A stretch of 64,000 nt of DNA, taken from positions 12,501 to 76,500 of the forward strand of contig JAPWGK010000009.1 in NCBI GenBank assembly GCA_029641185.1. Reading direction: 5' to 3'. The notes below the pieces were generated by a model, which was not told where the DNA came from, searched no databases, and saw only the letters and a list, made by a program, of their open reading frames with translations. Made by a program: the position numbers and the translations under genes. This DNA comes from Pseudofabraea citricarpa. Lineage: Eukaryota; Ascomycota; Leotiomycetes; Helotiales; Dermateaceae. Shown here one piece after another: positions 50,176 through 62,558 of this stretch. How positions within the stretch are numbered: position 1 is the stretch's first letter; each line of letters begins with the position of its first letter.

Positions 50176-51954
50176 TTCTAGACTGTAGGCTGGAGCGAGG
50201 AAGCAGGAATCATGTATACGAATGGATCAAAGTCATGTATTAAAGAAATATAGTACTACAAGCGGCACGACATACGATGTACGGTGTAAGGGGTAGGAGG
50301 ATGAAAGCTGAAAGCTGGCGTGGGCACCTAAACTGCCAAGAATGGGACAATAGAAATGCCCTTCTATCTCGACACGATTTATTTATTTTCTGCAATAATA
50401 GTTGCCAAGAGTTTGCCTTGAGAAACGAGAGTCTATGGTTGCGCGTCCTCGCCTTGGTCCTTGAGGCGTGTTCCGGATCAAGTTAGCTGAGGTACAGAAG
50501 TTAGTGTCAAAAAATAAGCTTATTTATGCTTGAGGATTCCTTATAGTTTTAAGATCGTTCTCCAGTTTAAAGCAGCTGGTATTCTCGAGGATATAGGGCT
50601 GATGAGTGCGTAGACATATGGGCTTGGCAGTTTGCTGTGCTTTGTTCTAGATTAGATATTATAGCTTTGAATCCGTTTTAAATCTACTTCAGCTACTAGC
50701 AGTAACTTTTGTCCGGCGTACTTCGTACTTCGTATTTCGGGAAAAGGCATCAGAGTTGCAAGAGTCCAAATTCCTTGGCGTTCGTTTGCGTTCAGTTCCA
50801 CGCTTGGGCCGTACTACGATCCGCTCTTGTTGGCGCTTGTTTCTTGGTCCAGAATACAGATGTAGATCAGCTCTTGGCCTACAACACCGTGCAAGCTTTT
50901 CTAGAAGCCATAAGAAAGTCGTTTAGGTCTCCTTACCAAAGTAACATTTGACATTAAAGCAAGACCGCTCAAGTCTCGAATTAATATGCCATGACCTATC
51001 GCAACGTATTAACTAGCAGCACCAGCCACACTTTAGCGTGCCAACTCAGAATCACTACTTAAAGCAAGAATCATGCTTATGGGGATCGCTAAGTAGATCG
51101 ATGATTGGCTGCACTCAAAAGTACAGCGAGTTGCTGATCTGTCAGGTCATATACTATATTGGTCCACACATGATAATGTCTTTAGTCCAATAGCTTGAAT
51201 TCTCCATTTCTTTTTCTTCTTTTTTCTAAAAGAATAATTATTATCATTTAAGACGCTGCAGAATCGACTCCTCCTAAACCAGCTACCTAAAATAATATAA
51301 AACTAGAAATTATGAATTTGCCTTAGTTGCAGTTCAAGACGACAAACGTCATTTTTGATAAAACAACAAACTGTTAGACAGTATTTAGGGGACAAGTCGT
51401 TTCAAATACATGAGTTTTTTAACGGATCTCTTCAAAACCTATGCGTCGTTCTTGTAGATCGTTGAGTCATGCGTTACCAAACTCCGCTTATATACCTATT
51501 CACTTGAAAAAGAATCATCCTTGAGGAGTAGCCGCAGCTGAACAGCGCTAGTGCCTGACAGCAGAACGGTGAGACGAAGAAACTCCGTGCACACTGCAGC
51601 GATGCATTCAAACCAGACTTCCAAGGTCTTTGGGAAGACAACGTACTCATGAGCTCATGTTGATTAGATCATGACAACTCCTACTGGCTGGCTCAACTTC
51701 GCCCCTTTGCTTTAGATCATTGGCAGTCTCCAGTGTTATCCTTGGGCAATTTGCAGCTATTTTTGATCGGATTTCAGACAAATGTAAGCCTTTCATATAA
51801 AAGACCTGCTTCAACCCTTCTTGAACATAATATTCTAATCTTGTTCTGTATTCTCAACATCAAACTTCTTGCTCGACTGGATATTCTATCAAATCACTTG
51901 AAACTTCAATTCTGACTACCTTGGTAATCGTATCCAACACTAACAGGGCTTAAG
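50176..51954. other. Intergenic, 1.8 kb
   Basis: Holds the promoter of the Zn2Cys6 gene and of the peroxidase gene. No gene supported; the frames at 50277-50486 and 50709-50951 show no motif. Confidence 0.45.
51794..51802 (+). promoter_or_regulatory. TATA box before the peroxidase gene
   Basis: CATATAAAA lies about 155 bases before the ATG at 51955 and is followed by a CT/AT-rich leader. Good TATA match; the transcription start itself is not known. Confidence 0.45.
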
Positions 51955-53033
51955 ATGCATTCTTCTTTATTACTTGCCACTTCGGTGCTTCCATTTGCTT
52001 TGGGCTTCCCTCATTTTACCCATCTCGACATTGATTCTTCAGTCAAACTTCCACGCCACAAGAGAGAGCCTGGCTGCAATAGTACATTGGTACCTAACCA
52101 TTTTATATGGGCTCCACCAGGACCAGGCGATGGTATTAACTCTCCCCGAACCATAACGTAACTCCATTAACAGTAAATTAGTTCGCTCCCCATGCCCTAC
52201 TCTCAATACAGTCAGCAATCATGGATTCCTCCCACACTCTGGTCGTAACGTTACTGTTGATGTTGTTATATCAGGATTCAAAGATGGCATGGGTATTGGA
52301 GAAGACATTGCTGTTTCTTCATTTACCCGTGCTTTAGGAGCAAATCCAGTTCCCAATTCTACAGTATGGCCTCTTTTCATTTCTTATTTTATTGAAATCT
52401 TCTGGGTCTCAACTCTGCGGCTTCGTTGCCTTTTTAAAGGGGTGGCTCTCGTACATTTCAGGCGCATAATTGCAGACCACGAAGGTCAATTGTTCAATTG
52501 CTAACTTCAAAAGTTCATTGACTTGGACATGCTCCATATACATAACTTCATTGAGCATGATGGAAGTTTATCACGCGTGGATGCCCTAGTCGATCCAAGC
52601 AACGCCTTCAACGCAACCATCTTTGATAACTTTCTGTCGTTCTTTGGAGAAGATCCAGCTATGAACATCTCCGCCACAGCCAATGCAAGGGCTAGACATG
52701 CGATAGATATGAGAACGATCAACCCAAATTCTACTATTACCGAAGATCTCATGATACCAATTTTTGGGGAGAATGCAATGATGTTAGCTGTGTGGGGTGA
52801 CCCATTAAACCCCATTGCCAACAGAAGCTTCTATGAGTTCTTTTTCAGTGAGTTTGTTCTTTTGTTTCACGGCTCGCAATAAATTCTTACAGCTTGCAGG
52901 AAATGAACGCTTGCCAGTTGAGATTGGTTGGTCCCCAAGCACGACCGAGATTGGGCCTACCATTGGTCAAATAATGGATGATTTGACAGCCCAGAGTCCC
53001 GCTGATGTCCCTCTGACATTCGGTCCGGTTTAA
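51955..53033 (+). CDS. Secreted heme-thiolate peroxidase/peroxygenase (UPO-like)
   Basis: Exons 51955-52132, 52182-52363, 52514-52847 and 52900-53033 join in phase to 275 residues. A signal peptide (MHSSLLLATSVLPFALG) opens the protein. Removing the 49-nt first intron restores PPGPGDVRSPCPTLNTVSNH, with the PCP motif whose Cys (about residue 64) is the axial heme ligand. NFIEHDGSLSRVD holds the Glu of the E-H/G-D acid-base motif, and NERLPVEIGW near the end matches the family C-terminus. Length fits the short branch of chloroperoxidase/unspecific peroxygenases (Pfam Peroxidase_2), which use hydrogen peroxide to oxidise or halogenate organic substrates outside the cell. The intron at 52364-52513 is 150 nt, longer than the others; an additional small exon within it is possible but I found none in frame. 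Confidence 0.88.
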
Positions 53034-53590
53034 ACAGCTAATTGATAGTGGGAGGCATTGTATGCTGTTCATATAAGGCCACGTAGATGAATTACAGTGC
53101 TCTAGATTGAGTATCAGCTTGATGCTGAGTGTTTTATTCTGCACTTTACTTCGTGGATTATGTTTTCTAGGACATCTAGAAGATGGTAATAATAGGAGTT
53201 AGTCCTCAGTTATTAGTATCACTGTTTTTCACTTCATGCCGATGCTTTTCATAAATTGAAATGCCTCAAACCGATTTGTATGAATGAGCACTCATTTGAC
53301 CTCGCTTGACTTGCAGTAGCAGTTACTAAAACCACATTGACCATGTATAAATTCTATTAGCATTCCTTACAGAGCTTTTATTACAATTAAAATACTTTTG
53401 GTGGCCTTTTTTGTCAATAAACTTCATTTTATGTGGCTACAGAAATAATCAAAAGATACCTCGACAGTGATAAGTCTTCTCCCTCTTTTGGTACTTGACA
53501 TGAGAACAAAAAAGGTCAAAGACATATTATAGCAACATTAAATATATATCAAATGCGATTTATTTAACGACTTGATTTTATCTTAAGCCG
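53034..53590. other. Shared 3' flank of convergent genes
   Basis: Between the peroxidase stop and the 3' end of the HET gene. AT-rich, no feature seen. Confidence 0.45.
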
Positions 53591-55953
53591 TTATACAATC
53601 CTCATCAACTCCCTTGTTGCAGTATCAAAAAAGTCGAGCGGTAGATCATCGACCAAAGCTAGGCGCTCCCAAGCCCCATCTTCTAGCAAGGAGTTACCCA
53701 GAATTAGTGCAATAGCTTGTGCATTCTTTTCGCTCTTGTCAGAATCCATAATAGTACCCAGGCGCAAGCAATACACACCACCAGTGAAGGGTATCGAGCT
53801 CAACTCAGGATCTGGAACAACAGGCGTTGATTTCCAACGAACAACTGCTTGCCTTTCCTTGTCTCGCATATGCACGATTCCTGGGCTGTAAAGTGGCATG
53901 TCTGGCTGAATGGCAATACGGTGGAATTCGTTTGTGGATCTTATCGGACTCAAATGGCAGCATTTTCCACTCGGTGGGTCAGTCATGCTTGGTATTTCAA
54001 GCAAGCATGGCTGCACAAGTCCAACAAGCGACATGAAACTTCCTGGTTCCACTGCTCCCAAGTCATTCTGACCCCGCACAACAGAGTTAGAGTCCATAAT
54101 TCTGGCTTCCCACTGAACGAGCCTATCAGTTATAGAAGCATTGAATTGGCCGGCATAATTGACGGTACCGTTCACACTAGCCCAGCTCCAACTTGGCGCA
54201 ATATACATTGGTGGTGCCTGGCCTAGAACAGTGCCCTCAACTGTCCAGCACAGTCCTTGTGGTAGAGATTCCTTCCACAATCCTGCCAAGTAATTCCAGC
54301 CTGATGACATGCGTATCTCTCTTGCCAGAGCAGAAACTGCTGGGAAACGATCTGTATCTTTTGTGAGGTTTCGAGCTGAATACCAATGCACAAAGGTTTG
54401 CCAATCTTCGCGATAATTTTCTCTCGGAGCTCCAAGTTCAGTTGTGCCCTCAACGAGTGGCATTTGACCTTCGAATGTACTACATGTAAGGCATTCGAAT
54501 TTGATCTCGGCCTCAGTGTAGGTAAGAATGCGTGATGACAGAAGCCGTTCTTGCATTGTCCATGCTCGCTTCGATATGGCCCCTGTCTCGCCGCCAAAAG
54601 ATCTCCACGGCGTCGAAGGACGCCTACAGGAGATGGACCCAACATCAGGAATACCGAGACCTGTACCCTGCCATCTAGGATGACGTTCTCCCAATATGCG
54701 CTCATGAACTGATGCTGCAGAAGCCGCCGTCAATGTTAAATGTGCGTTTTTGTAGATCTCGCCCATTTTTGCTGATTGGACTTCCCAATCAGAGACAGAA
54801 TCTTGAATGATACAAAGTGCATCAATCCAGATGTAGCGGATTGATAATTTCCGTGCGATGGTCATAGCATCTTGTAGAAGAGCTGGCAAACTCTCCCATG
54901 ATATTTTGTCGATTCGTGATGCTAGTGTCGCTATTGTGGTTGTGAAATTCTGTCTTGGACCCCAGCAGTAACTCAATGCCATGTACTTCTCTCTTTTCCC
55001 TTCGCTCTCTGTCAGGCGAATTCTGGCACTGGAATCCACACCCACATCAATAACACGATCTGGAAGAATAGGTAGAATTGTGCGACGACACTTTTCGTGT
55101 GATTCGGTGCAGGTCTTTAGCATATATTGAGCAGCTCGCCAGACTTCATCCGCAGTACTATCCATGATTCTTTTGCAGCCATACCCAAGAAGCGGGAACG
55201 CCTTGTTCTTCGGATGTTCTAGAGATGTCTCGGGGCTGTCAAAATGAGTTAGTTCAGGTGTTGGTGGCAAAAATGAGGTGCAAGAACTTACAGTGCCCAG
55301 GTTGCTGAATCTGGATATGGGTAGTAGAATTCCAATTCCTCTACTGGCAAGATGGCCTCTCCTGTGGTGACATCGTCCCTCCCTGCAAGTCTGGAAACAA
55401 CGACTTCCTTAAAGATGGTTTCCACGTCACGGCCCGTTTGCATTGGACGATCATAGAGCGAAACCCTCAATGGCAAAGAGCCGACAAGGCAAATCTTCAC
55501 AAATCCTGGCGAGTCAAATAAGCTAGGTCTAGCCCAGTTAATCCCAGAGCCAATGAGATAGCAACCATTGCAGCCTGCCATACCAGAATCTCTTATCTCT
55601 CTATAACTGGCACGTATTTTTCGCTCGGGGTGTCGTCCCTCAAGACCTTTGACCCAGATATCGGTTTCGGTACTATATTTTTCAGGCTCAACCGTTGGAT
55701 CCAAATCCAGACAAATCGGACAGACTTCGTTGATGCGATTGCGCAAAGGTGCTACATCTGAAGGGGGCTCATAATTCGAAGTTATTGCTGGATTGGGTCG
55801 CGAAACATTCCTGGGAATAGCTTGGTGGGAAACTTCAGTTACCTCAAATCGCATATTCGCAAGTTGTTCCCAAGGATCTTGAGGTTCTGACCCCGACTTG
55901 GACTCGGCCTGGGCCTTCGATTTCTTTCGAAACTTCTTCAATATTCTCTTCAT
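53591..55953 (-). CDS. HET-domain protein, two exons
   Basis: Exons 55953-55292 and 55235-53591 join across a 56-nt intron (GTAAGT donor, CTAACT branch, GACAG acceptor) into 768 residues. The first 220 residues are basic at the start (KRILKKFRKKSK) and contain a CPIC motif and a CNGC motif that might bind zinc. The HET domain follows: CTESHEKCR near 262-270, YMALSYCWGP (305-314), LLQDAMTIARKL, RYIWIDALCIIQD (354-366), WEVQSAKMGEIYKNA and LTLTAASAAS. Later RAWTMQERLLSSRIL and SWSWASVNG give the standard second half of this very common subtype. HET proteins act in non-self recognition and cell death in some fungi; most, including this one, have no proven role. Frame intact. No paralogy to the 11-kb HET protein beyond the domain. 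Confidence 0.92.
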
Positions 55954-56708
55954 GTTGACAACTTTGAGGATGTACGGCAGTTGCTGTAGGGCTGAGGTCT
56001 AGATTTAAATGATCCAGTGCTTCCCGTCGAGCGGGGTTGCCAAGCTTATGTGGCAGCCACAAAGCCACTTCTTTAGGCAGCTATGTTAAGCTAAAATAAT
56101 TATATCTTCTTCGCCTAGGTAGCAAGTAATGATTCGTCGGATTCTTGATACCATTACCTTAGTCTATCAACTATAATTAAGACCTGGTCTATCGCAATTT
56201 GCAGAGGGCTAATTGCTCGCTAATAGAGAACAGCTCTAGATGTAGGTGGGCAAAGAATGGGCCAAAAATAGCATGTCATAAAAATATGATGATCAGCCTT
56301 ATTGGCGACGAATGGACGATAAGTCGAGTCTTTCGTGCTGCTCATCAAAATATGATGCTCTAGCTAGCTTTGCTAGCCTTGATTGATGGCTGTTGTTGGT
56401 GTATACAGTAATTTAACCCATGTACCGAGGGGGGATTGAATATCATAATTTCCCTCGTTTTCTGACCTATTTCTGCAAGGATGCTCTAAAACTTCAGCTA
56501 CAAGCAATATGAAGGGGTTAGACAGTCTTACCTTAACAAATCAAACCATCCTCTGGGCTTCACATTGACATTGGTGCTCTCACACTGTCAATGCCTATCA
56601 ATTTGCTTATGGTCGCTCATTAGATAAGTTTCGTTGGTGGTGTTTTGAAGGCGACACGTATGTCCTGAAATTGATGCGTGAGCTTTAATTATTCTTCCTG
56701 GACAAATC
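55954..56708. other. Promoter side of the HET gene, receptor 3' flank
   Basis: No gene supported. A near-repeat of AAAATATGATG occurs at about 56280 and 56348. Confidence 0.4.
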
Positions 56709-57944
56709 TTATGTCCGTTCCGTGGGAGACACATTTGAGAAATTTTCATCTGTCATTCCTGCAATATTTCGTCCCCAGATATCGTCGCTAATGGTTGTGC
56801 CATCTGTGACACACTTTGGTAACATTTGGAATCCGTTTGAGTCTCTTCTGGGTCGCAATTGCGCTTTTCTATGAGGCCAAGATTCGGAAGAAAGATAAGA
56901 AGGCTTTGTCGTGTTTAGAAGACCGGGGGCGAGCTTCGTTAGGAGAGGCTTGATTGCTGGAGCTGAGACACAGAATATCCCAACGGTGACCTCAACTGCT
57001 GTCCATATGGTTGTATCGTAGGAAACCCCTATTCAAGTTAGATCTGCAGATATCGTGTGGCTTGTACACTTACAAGTCCTATCAGGGTCTCGAGCTATGA
57101 GCGATATGCGAATATTCCGTACCAATGCGGCAGCAACAACCCTTCAATCATGTCAGCCCGGATCAAAATCGTTTTCAAAAGCCATACAGCCAACCCATCA
57201 TCACAACCAACAATAAAGCAGCTCTGGATCTGCTTCCCATGTGCAAGCCCATTATCGTGGGAACCATGAAGGCAATCAACCATATGTCTGTCATAACATG
57301 GCACACTGTACTCGTATAGAAGACAGGAAATGTATCAAGGCACTTGGCTCGAAAGCGTTCAGATATCTCCCATACAGCCTCCACTGGCTTGCACTGGAAT
57401 ATTGCAATAAATTCTATTGGTATCGTGTAAAGGAGGATGAAGCCGATCGTCGCATAAATGAGCCTCCGATACTTTATATCCGGGAAAATTCTCAGGTAGA
57501 ACAGACAGATGCTGAGTTTTGTCATACCAAGGGCGATGTTGTAAACGACAAGTGTGGCATAAGCTATCTGCAAGAGAGGCTTGAGGTTTTCTGGCGGAAC
57601 CGTCGCAAAGTGCTTTCCATTGCCGAACCTTGCCCCGAGACAATTCAGAATAGTCAGGCATACGCTGCTAACCTACGACCATTTAGCTTAGCTGTAGCAG
57701 AATATGAAATGACTAACCCATGCAACTAAGAGTGCGGAATCGTCGGGTCCCCAAGATCGAATGATGATACCGCGAGAGTACATGCGTGCCAGCACAAAAG
57801 CCGTCGCGAACGCCTGCGGAACGATATTTCCTATTAGGATTTGTGGGACCCTCGACTCATTCAAATTCTGCAAGTAGATATAAGTAGAAGGAAGAAGCAC
57901 TTCAGTGTAGTGGTACTAACTGTGACAATCGTCGGTTCCGCCAT
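56709..57944 (-). CDS. Second rhodopsin-like (PTH11-type) membrane protein
   Basis: Five exons (57944-57921, 57867-57718, 57672-57188, 57141-57074, 57028-56709) join in phase to 348 residues. The first exon encodes only eight residues. The helices and loops follow the fungal rhodopsin domain: IGNIVPQAFATAFVLARMYS, loop SWGPDDSALLVAW, LQIAYATLVVYNIALGMTKL, then FYLRIFPDIKYRR, YATIGFILLYTIPIEFIA, the loop FQCKPVEAVWE, MTDIWLIAFMVPTIMGL, AALLLVVMMGWLVVAAALVR, and YDTTIWTAVEVTVGIFCVSA. The cytosolic tail is about 80 residues. Such proteins are presumed G-protein-coupled or surface-cue receptors of Pezizomycotina. The exon joins restore WLVV and TWVSYD, where unspliced frames stop, which strongly supports the model. 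It is only distantly like the receptor at 35.3 kb. Confidence 0.85.
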
Positions 57945-60900
57945 ACCCGATCTCTAAAGGAATGTTGTGATATGGGGAAGACTTGGAAGTGGACCATCTT
58001 AAGGATCAACAAGATGGAGAATTTTACCATCGGATAATACCCACTCCCTGGCGGAAGACTAGTGTAGAACCTTATTCTTCAGCAGCCACCTGAACAAGTC
58101 TAGAATTATCTCCAAACGTGTAGCGGCAGAAGGGTCAAAGCGAAAGTGCTGAGGCATAGTCCATGCTTGAAAAGCGTTGTTACGCTCTAGTTCCTTGGGG
58201 GAAATGGAACTCTAATAAACGAGTCCCTAGTAACGAATGGACCTCTCTTGTCTCGCTAATATACTCATGGCTAACCACATAATGAAATCTCAAAATCAAC
58301 TAGACTTACTTCCGACGCCCCAATCGAGTTCATCTTAACATTATTGGCTAACCTCGTCCCAGGTTATTCCCACCTCACTAATCCAGCGCAGTCTCACCGT
58401 CAGTATTCCAGAACAACCATATCCCAGAGAGAGTTAGAAGCATGCATCTCATCATTGAGACAAGTGTCGAGAAATGAATAGGGGGGGAATTCTTTAGGTG
58501 CTATCAACAGCCTTTTGAAAAGAATGAAAAACAAAGGCGCAAGGAGCGCTCATGTAGTGTCATTACCGTATATCAGGAAATAAATTATCAGCTGCCATGT
58601 GATTTTCACAACTTTCCGTCGCGGGGTAATTATGCTTTTCATTAGTCACAAATATTTGGGAAGCATTAGGTTATTGTAAAGTAGCTTTAGACCGATTTAT
58701 CTTTTCCTCCGCCACGTAGCGGTAATCGCTCGTTGAGCTCGGTTCGGACTCGTGAAATGACAAATTCAACGTGTAGGTACAGATATTTCCAGGCTTAATA
58801 TTACCCCGTTTACCCGTTCACCGGGTGGGAGCAGCTATATTCTCATGTTCTACAAATGGCCCACTTAATGGTGCATAAATTAGCTACGTTACATGTTGAA
58901 TCATGATTCGACATTTTGGCCGGAAAGTTCATGAGATTTTGAGACTTCGCTTAAATGCCATGCTTGTGCTATGATCATTTTGCTGCCCAATTTTCACTAT
59001 CGCGATGAGTATAGATATGTGCAGATACATCGCCGCTATTAACAGCCTCCTAATATAAAGTTACTTCGGGCAGCCGTCTAAAGTTCGTTGCTAAACAAAT
59101 TTGAAGGGCTAGGTTGGCAGTTCCATCGTGTACACGTGCTGAGGCCCGATCGTGAGCTATTTGCTAGATCACTTTGGCCACTAGCTGAACCCTCAGTAAA
59201 GTAAATCGGCGCTAGCAATCTGTCGGACCTGTGGCAATCCAAGTTGTTGCAGAATGTCAAAAGGCGGGACAGGACTTTGCTGCGAACCGAATGATCTTTT
59301 TAGCTCTGTTAGTTCTAAACCGATTTCTTGTTTATTGGGCTGTAGATTTCCACTTCCTTGTACATGTTTCCCACGTTTATTGTTTCTCCGGGCTATCGGC
59401 CACCGCCTGACTCGACAAAGGTATATTTTCACGCGTGGCAAACTCAAAATACGAGTTCTGGAGCGTCTCTTTGGTATTTTATACCATCAGGAATAGATTT
59501 TGGCCGGTTGCTACCAATTCATAGCACCGAGCGTCAGTTTCTAAAACTGAAGTATTAACAAACCTCAGCTCGACAGCTATGTTAAAACGCTGTATCATGT
59601 GGCAATTCGAGTATTTACAACTTACAAGGTCTTACTCTCATCGGCTAACTTTGTTTTCCTGCCAAGTCTGTACGAGCTGTCAAGTTCATATATATAGATA
59701 TTGATATGAGATACAGTGAAACTCTAGTCTATGAATAATAAATGAGAATGAGTATATATTAGATATCGTTATTATTCTGCTTGAAAGAGTTTCCATTCAA
59801 TAGCTTTCATTTCTCGACGTTTGATGATGTATCAAAAAGTAGTTCCTGTTGTGTATATATGTATTATACAGCGATACACAGGTAACTATGCAATTATACA
59901 TACTGCAAACACTTCACTCCTCCCTGGCATATGAAATGATATAAAAAACGCAGGAGGGTTCTCATAAAGCGATTCAAGCTCCCAAAGTTCTGATGCAAAT
60001 TACAAATTTGAACGACAACTCCTTCGATAGAATACGCTAGGAAAGTAAGACTTGACGAGGACGTTGAACTCGGTCCGTTGACGCACGTTTCGCGGTCAGC
60101 TGCCTTGACAATGTCGACACATACAGCTTCAACAACCGTGTTTGAATTGAAATGACAAGATTAAAGGAGTAAGTCGTTGTGTACGAAATATATCTGTTGT
60201 GTCCTTGCAGTAAATAATGGCTCTTATCTGCAAGTCTCTCTACCATGAGATCATATATCCATGACTTACTTGCCCCTTTAGACTCCCCCAGCTCCTCAGT
60301 CCTGCTATCCTATCATTACCACAAATTCAAAATAGTGGCAATTCATACTTTCTTGTTGCTGCCTAACGTTCTTGGTATTGCAATCATTAATTCTATGGCA
60401 CAGAATTCAAGTACCCAAGAGGCAAGTAACCTGTCACGGGATTTATGCCTCTTCAGTTTTGCGTTTGATAACACTTGCCGATGTCTGACATCTACTTGTT
60501 CCATAACGTCCGGATAATATTCCAAGGATGATGATGGCACCCTACTGGCCGAGTAAACAGTAATATGCATAACGGGTTCGTGATGGGCATGCAGAATGCC
60601 AAAGAAATCGAGTTATATATCCTACTTATTCTGGGATATTTCTGTGAGATTGTGATGGGGGCTTGTCTTTGTTCTTCCTATTGAACCTTTATTGGTCGAA
60701 AAAATGGCGGCTGACGAGCTGGAGAACCATACCCGGAGCGAGTTGATAAGCATCCGATTGGCAAGATTTCAAACGGTTTCATGCCCCTTGACTGCCTCTC
60801 CATTGGAGGATACATATAAGTCATGTTTCACGTATTTTCCATGGATTCCGGGCCATGTGCTCTTTCTATTCAAGATTCCTTGCAAATGTCAACATAACAT

Positions 60901-61709
60901 TTCAGGAATTTCCAGGCTCTGGAATGACGTCGCTAAGGAATGCTGTCTTGCCGTGTTCTGCGAAGACTCCAAATAATAAAGGCTTAAAGATCCAAGATAG
61001 CAACTATTCTCGACACTAAGATGACTTCACTTTAATTTGCCAGCCTTATCACATACAGTAACAAGGCTCTTGAAGCCTCAACATTCGCTTCGAGCTTCGA
61101 CAACGTGGTAGCCGCATGGCACTGCCACCAGCCCATCAAGCAACCATTGATAAATTGGCGACCAATCTCATTCCTGACACCATTCCGTGCCGTGCTCCAA
61201 GGAAATCCTTAGATGACCGATTACTCGGGATGTGCCATATCTCATTGACCGAGTATATAACCAAGACCGATTACCAGATACAGGATGTTGATTCTTGGAC
61301 CCCACGGGCAAAGGTGGGCGAGGGGCTGAGATGCGGCCAGGCAACCTCACGGAGAGGATGCAACCATTTACAGAGGGTGTGGAGCACTGGGATGCTCCAG
61401 CATGCCAGAAATCCTGCTGCGGCGGAATGCTGCACGGGCGTGGCCTATCGGGAAGCATGCTGGTGGTTGACAGATCCCCTGTCGCTTACATGCAGCAAAC
61501 ATGACATTTTCAGCGGCCGCAGTTCCAAAATATGACAACCACACAACCATAACGGATCATGTGGTTCCAACAAAAAAAAAATGGTGCACATGCGATGCTG
61601 CGGGCTGAGGGTCTCGTCCCCGGTCGCTGGCTATAGATAAGAGCTTGCATCCTTGTTATCCATTCTCAGCTCAGCTTCTCCACTCCGCCTCACTCGTCCG
61701 CTCGCGATT
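57945..61709. other. Intergenic, 3.8 kb, no gene supported
   Basis: Frames at 59193-59496, 60245-60570, 60692-60976 and 61116-61535 were examined; none shows a family motif or a joinable exon. The last one starts with an ATG and has a Cys/Arg-rich, low-complexity product and overlaps equally long reverse frames. An A-run lies at 61571-61580 and a TATA-like CTATAGATAA at 61631-61640, 70 bases before the next gene. Confidence 0.4.
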
Positions 61710-62558
61710 ATGGGTCATCATCAGCATCATAAACATAAACGCAGCAGGATACATCGAGCAACTCAACCAGCTGCTGCTGCTCAGTACGCCTACGCACCGA
61801 TGGCAAAACACATGTCGTACGAACCGTTCTTCATTCATTATGTCCAGCCCATAAACTATGATGATATTGCACTGGCAAAGACGGGTATACATCAACATCA
61901 GCAACACTACTGGCCATATTCCGAACTGCCTCAGAATTCTCACCTCTACACAGAAACACATACTCGACGTCGCCACCAAGAAGAGTATCGATATTCTGCT
62001 CCGCCGAAAGATCGATATCACTCATATAGCCGACCACTTCCGCAAGAAAGCCTCCCTCGCTGCTGCAACAAATTGCGTGACGGTTACGAATATGAAGACG
62101 TCTTCCCGGAGCCATACTCGCTAGTACATGAACCAGAAGAGCGATTTCGAGTCAAAGCACCGCAACCACTGTACTCTGTGGCTCCGCGACATGATAATCC
62201 TTTCCGGGCTAAACACACGACTCCTCACCACCATCATCGTCATCATCATCTGCATCACCACCCGCATCACCACTATTATCGAGAAGAAAAGGAGAGTCCC
62301 CTCCGTAGGAGACATCTTACCCCCACTCCTGTTTCCATGCCGCGATATACTCAACAGATATTTCCAGAGCCGTACTCGGTGCTTTATCGCGAGGACAATC
62401 CATTCCGTGTCAAATACCCGCTACCACGTCCACGTAAAGTTGTCTTTGATCGGGAGCATATTGAGGAATATCCTCGGTTCCATTTCGACTCTGACTCTTC
62501 CTCGCTTGAGTACGACGATGAAGATTATGACGATTATGAATATAGCCGACGATTGTAA
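61710..62558 (+). CDS. Histidine-rich repeat protein
   Basis: Single-exon frame, 282 residues from the ATG at 61710. The product is low in complexity: His clusters at 3-9 and 173-188 (HHHHRHHHLHHHPHHH), a basic first half and an acidic end (EYDDEDYDDYEY). Three diverged copies of a module of about 20 residues are seen: PEPYSLVHEPEERFRVKAPQ (133-152), PLYSVAPRHDNPFRAK (153-168) and PEPYSVLYREDNPFRVKYPL (219-238). Their shared core is P-x-Y-S-(x)n-(D/E)-x-(P/R)-F-R-x-K. There is no signal peptide, membrane helix or catalytic motif. The His blocks could bind metal, and the modules could be binding sites for a partner, but this is inference. Codon choice and the long frame support coding. The family is unknown to me. 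Confidence 0.62.
   Translation: MGHHQHHKHKRSRIHRATQPAAAAQYAYAPMAKHMSYEPFFIHYVQPINYDDIALAKTGIHQHQQHYWPYSELPQNSHLYTETHTRRRHQEEYRYSAPPKDRYHSYSRPLPQESLPRCCNKLRDGYEYEDVFPEPYSLVHEPEERFRVKAPQPLYSVAPRHDNPFRAKHTTPHHHHRHHHLHHHPHHHYYREEKESPLRRRHLTPTPVSMPRYTQQIFPEPYSVLYREDNPFRVKYPLPRPRKVVFDREHIEEYPRFHFDSDSSSLEYDDEDYDDYEYSRRL

Noticed and set aside
52289..52504. Extension of the peroxidase frame through 52364-52504
   Set aside because: It ends at a stop and lacks the family text; treating 52364-52513 as an intron restores the expected sequence with the EHD motif.
61116..61535. Forward frame of 139 codons starting with ATG
   Set aside because: Cys/Arg-rich text with no motif, overlapped by equally long reverse frames, no splice partners; looks like a chance frame in GC-richer sequence.
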